Made by a program: the position numbers and the translations under genes
Source of the DNA: Variovorax paradoxus
GTDB taxonomy: Bacteria; Pseudomonadota; Gammaproteobacteria; Burkholderiales; Burkholderiaceae_C
DNA length: 64,000 nucleotides
Reading direction: 5' to 3'
Assembly (NCBI GenBank): GCA_016806145.1
Contig: CP063166.1
Coordinates: 2,976,001 to 3,040,000 of the forward strand
Notes under the pieces: generated by a model
Seen by the model: the letters and a program-made list of their open reading frames with translations, nothing else
Told to the model about the DNA's origin: nothing
Database searches by the model: none
Shown here: piece after piece, positions 16,433-23,774 of the stretch
Layout: each line of letters begins with the position of its first letter
Position numbering within the stretch: the first letter of the stretch is position 1

Positions 16433-18256
16433 ATGACGAACCAACTCATCAGAAACGGCTACAGCTACACGGTGCCCGAGGTCCCGTACCAGCCGGCGCG
16501 GCCGGCGTACTGGAGCTCTGAGACGCGCACCGGCGTGCGCATCGGGCCGCCGAACACCACGCGCGGCGCCTGGGTGACCACGACCGACCCGGTGACGAAC
16601 CGCACAAGCACGATCTGGGACCCGAACTACCCCGTCAACCAGTCGCCGCTGATCCCCTACACCTACACGGTGCAGGTCTTCCATCCGGCCAGCGCCGAGG
16701 TGATTGGTTCGCCAGCTTTCGCTGTCGACGTGCCGCCGCAGGGCTGGACCTCCTTCGCGCACTCGATCGCAGCGGCGCGCGGCGGCGCGCGCATCAGCTA
16801 CAAGGTGCCCCAAGGCGTAATGGGCGCGGTAGTCGGGGTCACCCGCGAAGCCGGCGCGCCGCCCGCGGGCTACGGCCACATCCTGAACGGGCTACTCTTC
16901 ACTGGCGGCGTCATCAAGACGCTGACTGGTGCGCCGTTGGCGAGCTACCTGTCCAGCGACACGATCCGGATGGACGTCGCCGCCGGGGGCCTGGCCGTCT
17001 TCCTGAAGAACGGCAACGTGATCGGCACGCAGCTCTCTGCTGTGCCGCCCGGCGCCGACCTGTTCATGGCGGCTACGCTGTTCAGCGCGGGCGACAACGT
17101 CGACGAGCCCGCGATCGGCGTGTACCGTTCGGGCGGCGTCGCGGGTGTCTTGCCGCCGGCGCGCGGGCTTCTCAGTGAAAGTGTGACCGCCTCTCAGTTC
17201 GTCACCTACATGCCTGCGGTCGCGGGCTCCCTGAGCGTCGGCAACGGAATCCGCGCCAGCACGCCTGCGGCGACCGGCTTCCTGGCCAGTATTGACTTCG
17301 CGCAGATCGCGGGCGTGTTGCCGGCGCTACAGGGCGCGATGTACGGCGGCACGCCGGTGGTCGTGTCCAACAACAAGGTGATCGGCTCCATGCCGCCGGC
17401 CTCGGGCGCGATGAACGTGGTGTCCGGCCAGGTCTTCACCAGCGCGGGGCAGGTGAGGGCGGCCAGCGGCTTCCTGTCGGACCATCCGGGCGGCCAGGTG
17501 ATCGGACTCGCCGCGGCGGCGGTTGGCACGCTCGGTGCAGAGTCCTCGCAGACCCTGCGCTACATGCTCGACGGCATCGCCTTCGGCGTGCGCATGGAGG
17601 CCTTCGGCGTCAACCTGGCGGACGCGCGCGACGCCTTCGTGGTCGACATTCCCATGACCGGTCTCGGCGTGGTCGTCGTCGACATGCGCGATGCATTCGG
17701 CTTCGACGTGCCACTGAACATCGCTGGCGGCGTGGACCTTGCCGATATCCGTGAGGGCTTCCTCTTCGATGTTGCGCTGAGCACGCCCGGCGCGGACCTC
17801 GAGGTGCACGTCGTGAACCTCGACGGAAACGGCAGTACGACCTACGCCAACTATGGATTCAACAGCTTCGCATGCATCGGCGGCCGCTACTACGGCGCGA
17901 AGCTGGGCGGCCTGTTCCTGCTCGAGGGCGACAACGACGCTGGCGTGCCGATCCAGGCTGCCATCTGCCCGGGGAAGCTCGACTTCGGGAACAGCCAAGA
18001 GAAGACCGTTGCAGAGGTCTACCTGGGCGTCGCGTCCGAAGCGCCGATGCTGCTGAAGGTCGCGGGGCCAGCCGGCGCCTTCAGCTACGAGGCGATGAGC
18101 CATTCCGCCGAGCTCAAGCAGCACCGCTTCAAGCCCGGAAAGGGCCTCAAGGCGAACTACATCACCCCCGTCTTCTACAACCAGGACGGCGCGGACTTCG
18201 AGATCGACCACATCGAATTCATCGTCGCAGACCTCACGCGAAGGACCAAGGCATGA
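16433..18256 (+). CDS. Large phage tail/fibre protein
   Basis: 607 aa from the ATG at 16433, 8 nt after the preceding stop, with GAGGA overlapping the stop. The open frame extends upstream but only as antiphase sequence inside the previous gene. The protein is Gly/Ala/Val-rich with many short strands. A triple element (FVVDIPMTGLGVVVVDMRDAFGFDVPL and similar, about 395-465) repeats a motif of the form D-x-R-D/E-x-F-x-x-D at about 23-residue spacing, suggesting a fibrous beta region. The C-terminal 130 residues look globular. Probably a tail fibre or spike subunit; receptor unknown. Confidence 0.6.
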   Translation: MTNQLIRNGYSYTVPEVPYQPARPAYWSSETRTGVRIGPPNTTRGAWVTTTDPVTNRTSTIWDPNYPVNQSPLIPYTYTVQVFHPASAEVIGSPAFAVDVPPQGWTSFAHSIAAARGGARISYKVPQGVMGAVVGVTREAGAPPAGYGHILNGLLFTGGVIKTLTGAPLASYLSSDTIRMDVAAGGLAVFLKNGNVIGTQLSAVPPGADLFMAATLFSAGDNVDEPAIGVYRSGGVAGVLPPARGLLSESVTASQFVTYMPAVAGSLSVGNGIRASTPAATGFLASIDFAQIAGVLPALQGAMYGGTPVVVSNNKVIGSMPPASGAMNVVSGQVFTSAGQVRAASGFLSDHPGGQVIGLAAAAVGTLGAESSQTLRYMLDGIAFGVRMEAFGVNLADARDAFVVDIPMTGLGVVVVDMRDAFGFDVPLNIAGGVDLADIREGFLFDVALSTPGADLEVHVVNLDGNGSTTYANYGFNSFACIGGRYYGAKLGGLFLLEGDNDAGVPIQAAICPGKLDFGNSQEKTVAEVYLGVASEAPMLLKVAGPAGAFSYEAMSHSAELKQHRFKPGKGLKANYITPVFYNQDGADFEIDHIEFIVADLTRRTKA

Positions 18257-19287
18257 CCAACCCCATCAATCCTGGAGACCTTGTCTCGATCCCAGACCCG
18301 AGTGGCGGCGGTGCCGGCGCGCCGGTCGTAGTTTCCCAGGTCATCAATGGCAAGTGGCGCAACGCGGTGACGTTGCTGAACGCTTCGTCCGAACGTGCCG
18401 ATGACGCGATCGCGTTGACCGATCCCGCTCCACAGATCCCGCTGGTGGACTTGGACACCAGCTACGTGCCGCCGCTGAAGCCGGTGCTGCCGGACAACAA
18501 CCCGGCCGACGCGAAAGCTATCTTCGACGACGCTCGCGACGAGATCCACGACGAAATCACGCAGGGCTTCGTCGACTACCTGCAGACCTACTTTCCGGAC
18601 CGTTCCTACTTCGATGCCGCGGTCAGCTGGATCAATCGCGCGCTCACCACGGGCGGCAGCGGGATCAACATCGCTGTGGAGCAGCAGCTGTGGGAGCGTG
18701 GGCGCGCGCGCCTGCAGACGGAGGCGCTGCGCGCCGAGAACGACGCCATCCAGAGCTTCGCCAACCGCGGCTTCCCACTGCCTCCAGGAGCGCTCGTGCA
18801 CCAAGTGCAGCTGATCCGCCAGGACACGCGGGACAAGCTCGCCGAGCAGAGCCGCGACATCAGCATCGAGGCCTTTCGCGCCGAGCTGGAGAACGCGCGG
18901 CTGGCCGTGCAGCAGGCGCTCGACGTCTGGATGCGCGCGATCGCCAGCGCGAGCAGCTTCATCACCACGCTGTTGCAGGGCAATCAGGTTGCCTCGAGCT
19001 TGGCCACGGCCATGGTCAGTGTGCGCAGCGATCTCGCGCGCAACCTGGTTGCGCTCTACCAGGCCGAGAGCGCGGCGCTCGAGCCGCGCGTGCGCTTGGC
19101 GATCGCCGATGCGCAGCTCAAGCAGGCCGGCAACGAAGCGAACCTGCGATCGAAGAACCTGACTCTCGGTGACCGGGTGCAGGCCGCGATCGCGGCTTTG
19201 ACGACGACCACCCAAGTCGCAGCCGCGTCGCTCAATGGCATCAGCGCGGGCGCGAGCATCAGCGGGAGCGATTCCTCGCAAGTCTGA
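18253..19287 (+). CDS. Helical phage tail-module protein
   Basis: 344 aa, coupled by ATGA. After an N-terminal Pro-rich part (about 1-90) it becomes almost wholly alpha-helical, with long charged Gln/Glu/Arg/Ala stretches (about 140-320) that predict coiled coil, and a short strand/Gly-rich end. This pattern fits an internal virion or tail-tip structural protein. It is the last gene before copy 4 of the 17-nt motif. No named family recognised. Confidence 0.55.
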   Translation: MTNPINPGDLVSIPDPSGGGAGAPVVVSQVINGKWRNAVTLLNASSERADDAIALTDPAPQIPLVDLDTSYVPPLKPVLPDNNPADAKAIFDDARDEIHDEITQGFVDYLQTYFPDRSYFDAAVSWINRALTTGGSGINIAVEQQLWERGRARLQTEALRAENDAIQSFANRGFPLPPGALVHQVQLIRQDTRDKLAEQSRDISIEAFRAELENARLAVQQALDVWMRAIASASSFITTLLQGNQVASSLATAMVSVRSDLARNLVALYQAESAALEPRVRLAIADAQLKQAGNEANLRSKNLTLGDRVQAAIAALTTTTQVAAASLNGISAGASISGSDSSQV

Positions 19288-19288
19288 C

Positions 19289-19305
19289 ACCCCCCGTAGG
19301 GTTCG
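19289..19305 (+). promoter_or_regulatory. Repeated 17-nt intergenic motif, copy 4
   Basis: ACCCCCCGTAGGGTTCG, beginning 2 nt after the preceding stop. A stem-loop (GTCGGC 19321-19326 with GCCGGC 19332-19337) and an AAGGAG ribosome site follow before the ATG at 19354. Confidence 0.55.
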
Positions 19306-19353
19306 CGCGGAAGCTCTTGCGTCGGCACGATGCCGGCATCCAAGGAGCCTCCC

Positions 19354-19758
19354 ATGACCATCCAGATGGGCGCAACGCTGCGCAACGCGCGCAGCGCCGC
19401 AATCGAAACCACCATCGGTACGACGCCGAAGATCCAGATTCGCACCGGCGCGCAGCCTGCCAATTGCGCGGCGGCCGACAGCGGCACGCTGCTCGCGGAG
19501 TTCACGCTGCCTTCCGATTGGTCGACCCAGGCGAGCGGCGTGCTGACCTTCAGCGGCGTGCCGTTGTCCGCCACGGCTGGTGCCGCCGGTACGGCCGGCC
19601 ACTACCGCATCAAGGACAGCGCGGGCACCACCACGCACATTCAAGGCAGCGTGACCGCCACGGGCGGCGGTGGCGACCTGACCGTCGACAACGCCGTGAT
19701 CGCGAGCGGCCAGACCGTACAGATCACCGGCTGGACCATCACCGAGGGCAACGCCTAA
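19354..19758 (+). CDS. Small phage structural protein
   Basis: 134 aa. The ATG at 19354 is preferred over an in-frame ATG at 19330 because AAGGAG at 19342-19347 fits it. The opening TIQMGATLRNARSAAIETT is a pattern I recognise from many short phage proteins of unknown role; the rest is strand-rich with Gly/Thr turns (GHYRIKDSAGTTTHIQGSV). Probably a tail or fibre accessory protein. The next gene begins 3 nt after its stop, so the two are coupled. Confidence 0.65.
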   Translation: MTIQMGATLRNARSAAIETTIGTTPKIQIRTGAQPANCAAADSGTLLAEFTLPSDWSTQASGVLTFSGVPLSATAGAAGTAGHYRIKDSAGTTTHIQGSVTATGGGGDLTVDNAVIASGQTVQITGWTITEGNA

Positions 19759-19761
19759 GCC

Positions 19762-21036
19762 ATGGCCGATCCCGTCACTTTCAGCGCTTCGCGCAAGGGT
19801 GCGGGGGTAACGCTGAGCGGCGGGGACCTGACCGCCACGTCGTCGCAAGCCGACAGTGTGCTCACCAACAGCTCGAAGACGTCGGGCAAGTGGTATTGGG
19901 AAATTCTGGTCGGCACTCAGAGTCAAGCCGACTACGGCACGGTGGGACTTGCGTTCGTTACCCAGAACACCGGTTCCGGCACTTTGTCCCCGTACTACTG
20001 GCTGTCGGGCGGCAACACGTCCTGGTCGTCCCCCGGAGTGAAGTGGGTGGCCGGCAACGTGCTTGGCTTCGCCCTCAACCTTGACGACCTCGTCAGCGGT
20101 CAGCCCACGAATGCGCGCGAATTTCGCGTCTATAAGAACGGTACGCTCGTCGAAACGGCGTACCCGAATACGAGCACAGCGGCCGTCTCCCCAGCAGTCG
20201 GGGATGTGTACGGCGACACCTCGACCTTCGCCTACACCGGCAAGTTCGCTTCGTCTTCGTTCACGTACACGCCTCCGAGCGGGTTCCAGGCGCTGACGGC
20301 AGACGCGCCGTCTGCTGCCATTGCTGGCGCACAGACACTCGCTGGTGTATCGCAAGCGGCGACGGCCACCGTTGCTGCGGCAGGCACAGCCTCCTTCACC
20401 GCCGTGCAGGCGCTCGCCACCGTAGCCCAGGCGGCCACCGCTGCCGAGCTGGCGAAGCTGGTTGCCACGCAGACCTTGGCTGGTGTAGCGCAGGGTGCAG
20501 TCGCTTCCGTGCAGGCGAAGACCTCGGCCGCTCAGACGCTGGCCGGCGTAGCGCAGGCAGCTACAGGCGTGGTCACCGGCGCGTCGGGATCGTTCTCTGG
20601 CGCGCAGACGCTCGAGGCCGCCGCGCAGCTCGCCGCGGCGGCCGCGATTGCCCGCGCGAGCGCTGGGCAGGCGCTAGACGGCGTAAGTCAGGGCGCGGCC
20701 GCCGCGGCGGGTGCGCGCGTCGCTGCCGCGCAGACGCTGGACGCAGCAGTGGGAGCGGCCACGGCCATCGCGATCGCCAGTGCACACGCCGCGCAGACCC
20801 TGGCCATCGTCTCGCAGGTCGCCACAGGCACCGTGTCCAACACCATCAGCCGCATGGTGGGCGCGCAGCTGCTGGCCGGCGTGCTGCAGGTCGCGCGCGT
20901 GCGTCACGCCTATGCCGTCGAGCGCAACGAGCGCACGGTGCGCGTGATCGCCGAGGACCGCAGCATCCGAGCCGTGCCCGAATCCCGCCGCGTCGCGATC
21001 GTCGGCGAGCGCCGCGCCGCGGCCTTCACCGACTGA
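19762..21036 (+). CDS. SPRY-domain tail protein with nine-fold repeat
   Basis: 424 aa. Residues about 38-172 resemble a SPRY/B30.2 module (SGKWYWEILVG, YGTVGLAFV, FALNLDD, FRVYKNGTLV), a beta-sandwich used for protein or glycan contact. Residues about 191-376 carry nine copies of an element of the form QTLAGVAQ-A, whose first Gln falls at about 191, 216, 237, 258, 282, 303, 324, 345 and 369 (spacing mostly 21 or 24). The C-terminus has three strands with an R-x-V/I pattern (RTVRVIAEDRS, IRAVPESRR). This looks like a receptor-binding head on a rod, hence a probable tail fibre. Confidence 0.7.
   Translation: MADPVTFSASRKGAGVTLSGGDLTATSSQADSVLTNSSKTSGKWYWEILVGTQSQADYGTVGLAFVTQNTGSGTLSPYYWLSGGNTSWSSPGVKWVAGNVLGFALNLDDLVSGQPTNAREFRVYKNGTLVETAYPNTSTAAVSPAVGDVYGDTSTFAYTGKFASSSFTYTPPSGFQALTADAPSAAIAGAQTLAGVSQAATATVAAAGTASFTAVQALATVAQAATAAELAKLVATQTLAGVAQGAVASVQAKTSAAQTLAGVAQAATGVVTGASGSFSGAQTLEAAAQLAAAAAIARASAGQALDGVSQGAAAAAGARVAAAQTLDAAVGAATAIAIASAHAAQTLAIVSQVATGTVSNTISRMVGAQLLAGVLQVARVRHAYAVERNERTVRVIAEDRSIRAVPESRRVAIVGERRAAAFTD
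20332..20889 (+). repeat. Nine coding repeats of 63 or 72 bp
   Basis: In-frame repeats in the SPRY-domain gene, each encoding an element like QTLAGVAQAA followed by an Ala/Val/Thr-rich spacer. Repeat starts are mostly 63 or 72 bases apart (one of about 75), so copy number could vary by slippage or recombination without breaking the frame. Confidence 0.7.
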
Positions 21037-21045
21037 GAGACCTCC

Positions 21046-21381
21046 ATGGCCACCCAGAAGCCCACCACCTACGTGCTCGACCGGGGCGACCTCGTGATCG
21101 AGAAGGATCCGAACGCGGTCCTCGACTACGCCTTCGACTGGTCAGCTTGGCTCGCGCTCAACGGTGGCGACACCATCGCGTCCGTCGAGTTCGTCGTTGA
21201 TCCCTCGCTCACCGTTGTCGACTTCGGCTTCGACGGCACGACCGCGACGGTGTGGCTCTCCGGCGGCGTGAAGCCAGTCAGCGGCCCCAACAAGCTGCGA
21301 GTCACGTGCCGCATCACGACCAACAACAACCCTGCGCGGATCGACGATCGGTCCGTGTTCCTCAAGATCGTGGAGCGGTGA
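21046..21381 (+). CDS. Phage fiber-tail adaptor-type protein
   Basis: 111 aa. The segments TYVLDRGDLVIEKDPNAVLDY, FDWSAWLALNGGDTIASVEF and the final strand-rich part (LRVTCRITTNNNPARIDDRS) match a small immunoglobulin-like family often placed next to tail-fibre genes and annotated as fiber-tail adaptor. It lies between the SPRY-domain fibre gene and the lysis cassette, and its TGA overlaps the next ATG by one base. Confidence 0.6.
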   Translation: MATQKPTTYVLDRGDLVIEKDPNAVLDYAFDWSAWLALNGGDTIASVEFVVDPSLTVVDFGFDGTTATVWLSGGVKPVSGPNKLRVTCRITTNNNPARIDDRSVFLKIVER

Positions 21382-21779
21382 TGGACGAGAAGCCAAGCCT
21401 GGACCCCATCGAGGTCGCGCGCGTCGCAGCCGGACTGCTGATGTCGGCGAAGTTGGCTGCTGTGGTCGGCCCCTACTCGCTGATCTTGCTCGCAGCGATC
21501 GCGGGCGCGGCGATCCGGCTGGCGAATCGCCCGTCGACCGGCCGCTCGGCCTCGTTCTTCTTCTTCCTCGGCGCGACCTTCGCGTCGCTGGTGCTCACAG
21601 TGCCGATCGCGTCCCTGGTGGCCAGCTACAAGGACACGTGGGAGGCGCAGTGGTTCTTCATGCCGCTGGCAGTGGCGCTCGCCTACACCGCCGACCGCTG
21701 GAAGGACATCGCCAACGTGCTGGTCGATGCCGTGAAGACCTTCATCCGCAACTGGGCGAACAAGGGCTCCAAGCCATGA
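21381..21779 (+). CDS. Holin-like membrane protein 1
   Basis: 132 aa. Hydrophobic segments lie at about residues 26-46, 53-75 (Phe-rich, SFFFFLGATFASLVLTVPIA) and 88-105, with a charged C-terminus (about 106-132). Small multi-span proteins immediately before a lysozyme gene are usually holins, which permeabilise the inner membrane at the time of lysis. It overlaps the next gene by ATGA. Which of the two membrane proteins is holin and which antiholin cannot be told. Confidence 0.65.
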   Translation: MDEKPSLDPIEVARVAAGLLMSAKLAAVVGPYSLILLAAIAGAAIRLANRPSTGRSASFFFFLGATFASLVLTVPIASLVASYKDTWEAQWFFMPLAVALAYTADRWKDIANVLVDAVKTFIRNWANKGSKP

Positions 21780-22168
21780 ATTATGACCTCCTGATCCTGC
21801 TGCACTTCGCAGCCAACGGCCTCGTAGGCGGCATCTGCGTCTGCCGGCTCGGGAAGATGCACGGTGTGCTGATGCGGGTAAAAGCCCAGTACATCGGCCT
21901 GCTGGTGATGTCGGCTGCCAACGGGTTCTCTCCGATCCTGTTCTCGCAGTGGCCCACGGCGGTGTCGATCCTCTACGTGCTGTGGGTGTTGTTCATCCTG
22001 TGGAGCGATGGCTACCAGTGGCGAGAGGGCGCGCCGAAGCCAGCGCTCAGCGCAGACCACTGGGTGATGGGCGCCGCGGCGCAGGCCTGGTCGCGGGGGC
22101 GCGAGTTGCTGCGGGAGGCTCGGAAGAAGCTCGTCGAGCTTGCACGGAGGATTCGCCATGGCCGCTGA
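21776..22168 (+). CDS. Holin-like membrane protein 2
   Basis: 130 aa with hydrophobic segments at about 3-22, 38-58 and 60-80, then an Arg/Lys-rich tail (about 105-130). It is translationally coupled to the first holin-like gene and overlaps the lysozyme gene by 11 nt, so it belongs to the lysis cassette as holin, antiholin or membrane partner. No family-specific motif seen. Confidence 0.65.
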   Translation: MNYDLLILLHFAANGLVGGICVCRLGKMHGVLMRVKAQYIGLLVMSAANGFSPILFSQWPTAVSILYVLWVLFILWSDGYQWREGAPKPALSADHWVMGAAAQAWSRGRELLREARKKLVELARRIRHGR

Positions 22169-22733
22169 GCTGCACCTGGGCGCGGAGGGAACCTACCTCT
22201 GCCACTACTTCGAGAAGCTGAAGCTGCGAGCCTATCCCGACCCGCACTCGCCACTCTTCAAGGCGCTGACGGGCGACAGCATCGATCCCTACTCACTGCA
22301 GGCTGTGCCGGCGAAGTTCGCCCAATTCAGCGGCGCGCCGTGGACTATTGGCTGGGGCGACACAGGGCCCGACGTCGTGCCCGGCCTCGTGATCACCGCC
22401 GAGCAGGCTGACCAGCGCTTCGCGCGGCGCATGTCGACGGAGTTCGAGCCCGGGGTGCGTGCGGCCGTGCGCGTGGCGCTGGCTCAGAACGAGTTCGACG
22501 CCCTGGTCTCGATCTTCTACAACGCGGGCGTAGGTGCGCTCGGCAAGTCTACGCTGGTGCGCAAGCTCAATGCCGGCGATCGTGCCGGAGCGGCCACAGA
22601 GTTCTCGCGCTGGAATATGGCCGGCGGCGAACGCAGCAAGGGGCTGGATCGCAGGCGAGAGGCCGAGCGACTGGTGTTCCTGGGCACTGCGGCGCGCGAG
22701 GCCATCGCGACTGCGCTGCGCAAGTTCTCATAG
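22158..22733 (+). CDS. Phage lysozyme (GH24 endolysin)
   Basis: 191 aa; ATG at 22158 preceded by ACGGAGG. It cleaves the glycan backbone of peptidoglycan during lysis. The catalytic Glu19 is followed by Asp28 in HYFEKLKLRAYPDP, and the family Thr is in PWTIGWGDTG. Between Asp and TIGWG there is an insertion of about 35 residues compared with the compact T4/lambdoid form. Later family signatures are NAGVGALGKSTLVRKLN and SKGLDRRREAERLVF. There is no signal peptide, so it should need holin pores. Confidence 0.9.
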   Translation: MAAELHLGAEGTYLCHYFEKLKLRAYPDPHSPLFKALTGDSIDPYSLQAVPAKFAQFSGAPWTIGWGDTGPDVVPGLVITAEQADQRFARRMSTEFEPGVRAAVRVALAQNEFDALVSIFYNAGVGALGKSTLVRKLNAGDRAGAATEFSRWNMAGGERSKGLDRRREAERLVFLGTAAREAIATALRKFS

Positions 22734-22746
22734 GCGGAGGCGACAG

Positions 22747-23259
22747 ATGCCCGACCTGCGCAACTACCTGCTGCTCGCACTGGTGGCGCTGGCCGGCGTG
22801 CTGGGCCTGTCGACCTGGCACTACCGCGGGCAGGCCAAGACGGCGGGCTTGGCGCTGCAGGTTCAGAACGCAGCGGTGGTGGCTACGAACCGCGCCGCCG
22901 CGCAGCTGCTCGAGCAGCGCACCAAGGAACGCGATGCCAAGCAAGCCGCACTCGATAAGCGCCACCAGGCGCAGGAGAAGACCGATGCAACTGCTGTCAC
23001 AAAAATCGCTGCTGACGATCGCCGCCAGCGCAGCGCTCCTGTCGTTGTCCGGGTGCGCGACTGCGCCCGCGATGCCGGGGGCGGTGGTGGAGGCGCCCCA
23101 GGTGGTGCCGCCACCGCCGCCGAAACTGGTGCAGGAGACGCCACCGCGGCCAGTGGGCTACTTTCGGAAGCTGGTGCTCGACGCCTTGCAGACGCCCTGA
23201 CCGAGATCGAAACGATGAGCGCGGCCTATGCGTCGTGCCGAACCCGGGTCGTGGACTGA
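22747..23259 (+). CDS. Rz-like inner-membrane spanin
   Basis: 170 aa from the ATG at 22747. An N-terminal membrane anchor (about residues 6-24) is followed by a coiled-coil periplasmic region rich in Gln/Arg/Lys/Ala (about 30-85), a Gly/Ala-rich linker and a helical C-terminus. Spanins join the inner and outer membranes at the last step of lysis. The partner Rz1 is encoded inside this gene in another reading frame (22985-23200), the classic embedded arrangement. Confidence 0.85.
   Translation: MPDLRNYLLLALVALAGVLGLSTWHYRGQAKTAGLALQVQNAAVVATNRAAAQLLEQRTKERDAKQAALDKRHQAQEKTDATAVTKIAADDRRQRSAPVVVRVRDCARDAGGGGGGAPGGAATAAETGAGDATAASGLLSEAGARRLADALTEIETMSAAYASCRTRVVD
22985..23200 (+). CDS. Rz1-like outer-membrane spanin lipoprotein (embedded)
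   Basis: 71 aa encoded wholly inside the Rz-like gene in a different frame. The ATG at 22985 gives a lipoprotein signal ending in LSLSGC, so the mature protein would start at Cys24 and be lipidated. The rest is short and Pro-rich (VVPPPPPKLVQETPPRP), exactly the Rz1 pattern. It should form a complex with the Rz-like protein across the periplasm. Confidence 0.88.
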   Translation: MQLLSQKSLLTIAASAALLSLSGCATAPAMPGAVVEAPQVVPPPPPKLVQETPPRPVGYFRKLVLDALQTP

Positions 23260-23271
23260 GCGCTGACGCGG

Positions 23272-23667
23272 CTACGCGGAAAGCGTGGTGTCCGAAGAGC
23301 CGCCTTTGAGGATCTGCTCCAGCGCCAGCTTGCCGCCGATCTTCACAAGGTCGAAGGACAGCGCCAGGCCTTTATCCTTGGCGGTCTTCTTCAGCCTTTC
23401 CCAGACGCTCTGCGAGCGGATGGTTGCCAACAACTGGTGACCTTCCCACGTCAAGTCTGGCAGCATCAATCGATCTCTGTCGCTGTCGTCGGCGCGAATG
23501 CCCTTCACGAAACCGGCTTCGCCGAGCAAGAGAACATGGCGCGCCCGGACATCTGCGGCTGTCTCTCCGTCGTAGTCGGCTTCGAAGCTGGCTTCATTTT
23601 TCTGCAGAGCGGACATCTCCTCGATCTCGGTCAAAACATCTCGGACTAGATCCCAATCGAGCTTCAT
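23272..23667 (-). CDS. DUF2513 family protein, reverse-strand accessory gene
   Basis: 131 aa from the ATG at 23667 (GAGGAA upstream). The pattern MKLDWDLVRDVLTEIEE, HVLLLGEAGFVKGI and LPDLTWEGHQLLATIRS.VWE is that of DUF2513, a small winged-helix-like family common in prophages, of unknown function. It is the only reverse gene between the lysis cassette and the ejection genes; its end lies 12 nt from the Rz-like stop. Copy 5 of the 17-nt motif follows on the other strand. Probably a lysogenically expressed moron. Confidence 0.8.
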   Translation of the reverse strand: MKLDWDLVRDVLTEIEEMSALQKNEASFEADYDGETAADVRARHVLLLGEAGFVKGIRADDSDRDRLMLPDLTWEGHQLLATIRSQSVWERLKKTAKDKGLALSFDLVKIGGKLALEQILKGGSSDTTLSA

Positions 23668-23707
23668 GACGTTCCTCGTTCCCGTTCGGAAGCAGCAATA
23701 GTACGAC

Positions 23708-23724
23708 GCCCCCGGTAGGGTTCG
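23708..23724 (+). promoter_or_regulatory. Repeated 17-nt intergenic motif, copy 5
   Basis: GCCCCCGGTAGGGTTCG, between the reverse DUF2513 gene and the first ejection protein gene (ATG at 23775). The leader that follows resembles copy 4 in its ATGCCG and AGGA-rich ribosome-site stretch. Confidence 0.55.
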
Positions 23725-23774
23725 ACCCCGCGCGAGGGCGCGCGAAGAATGCCGCGGAACCTCAGGAAGCTCCC

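Noticed and set aside
14886..18256. Possible diversity-generating retroelement target in the tail genes
   Set aside because: No reverse transcriptase, template repeat or adenine-biased variable repeat was found in the window, although this type of podovirus sometimes carries one.
6886..23724. TAGGGTTCG motif as tRNA T-arm fragments
   Set aside because: The GGTTCG core looks like a T arm, but no acceptor, D or anticodon stems surround any copy.
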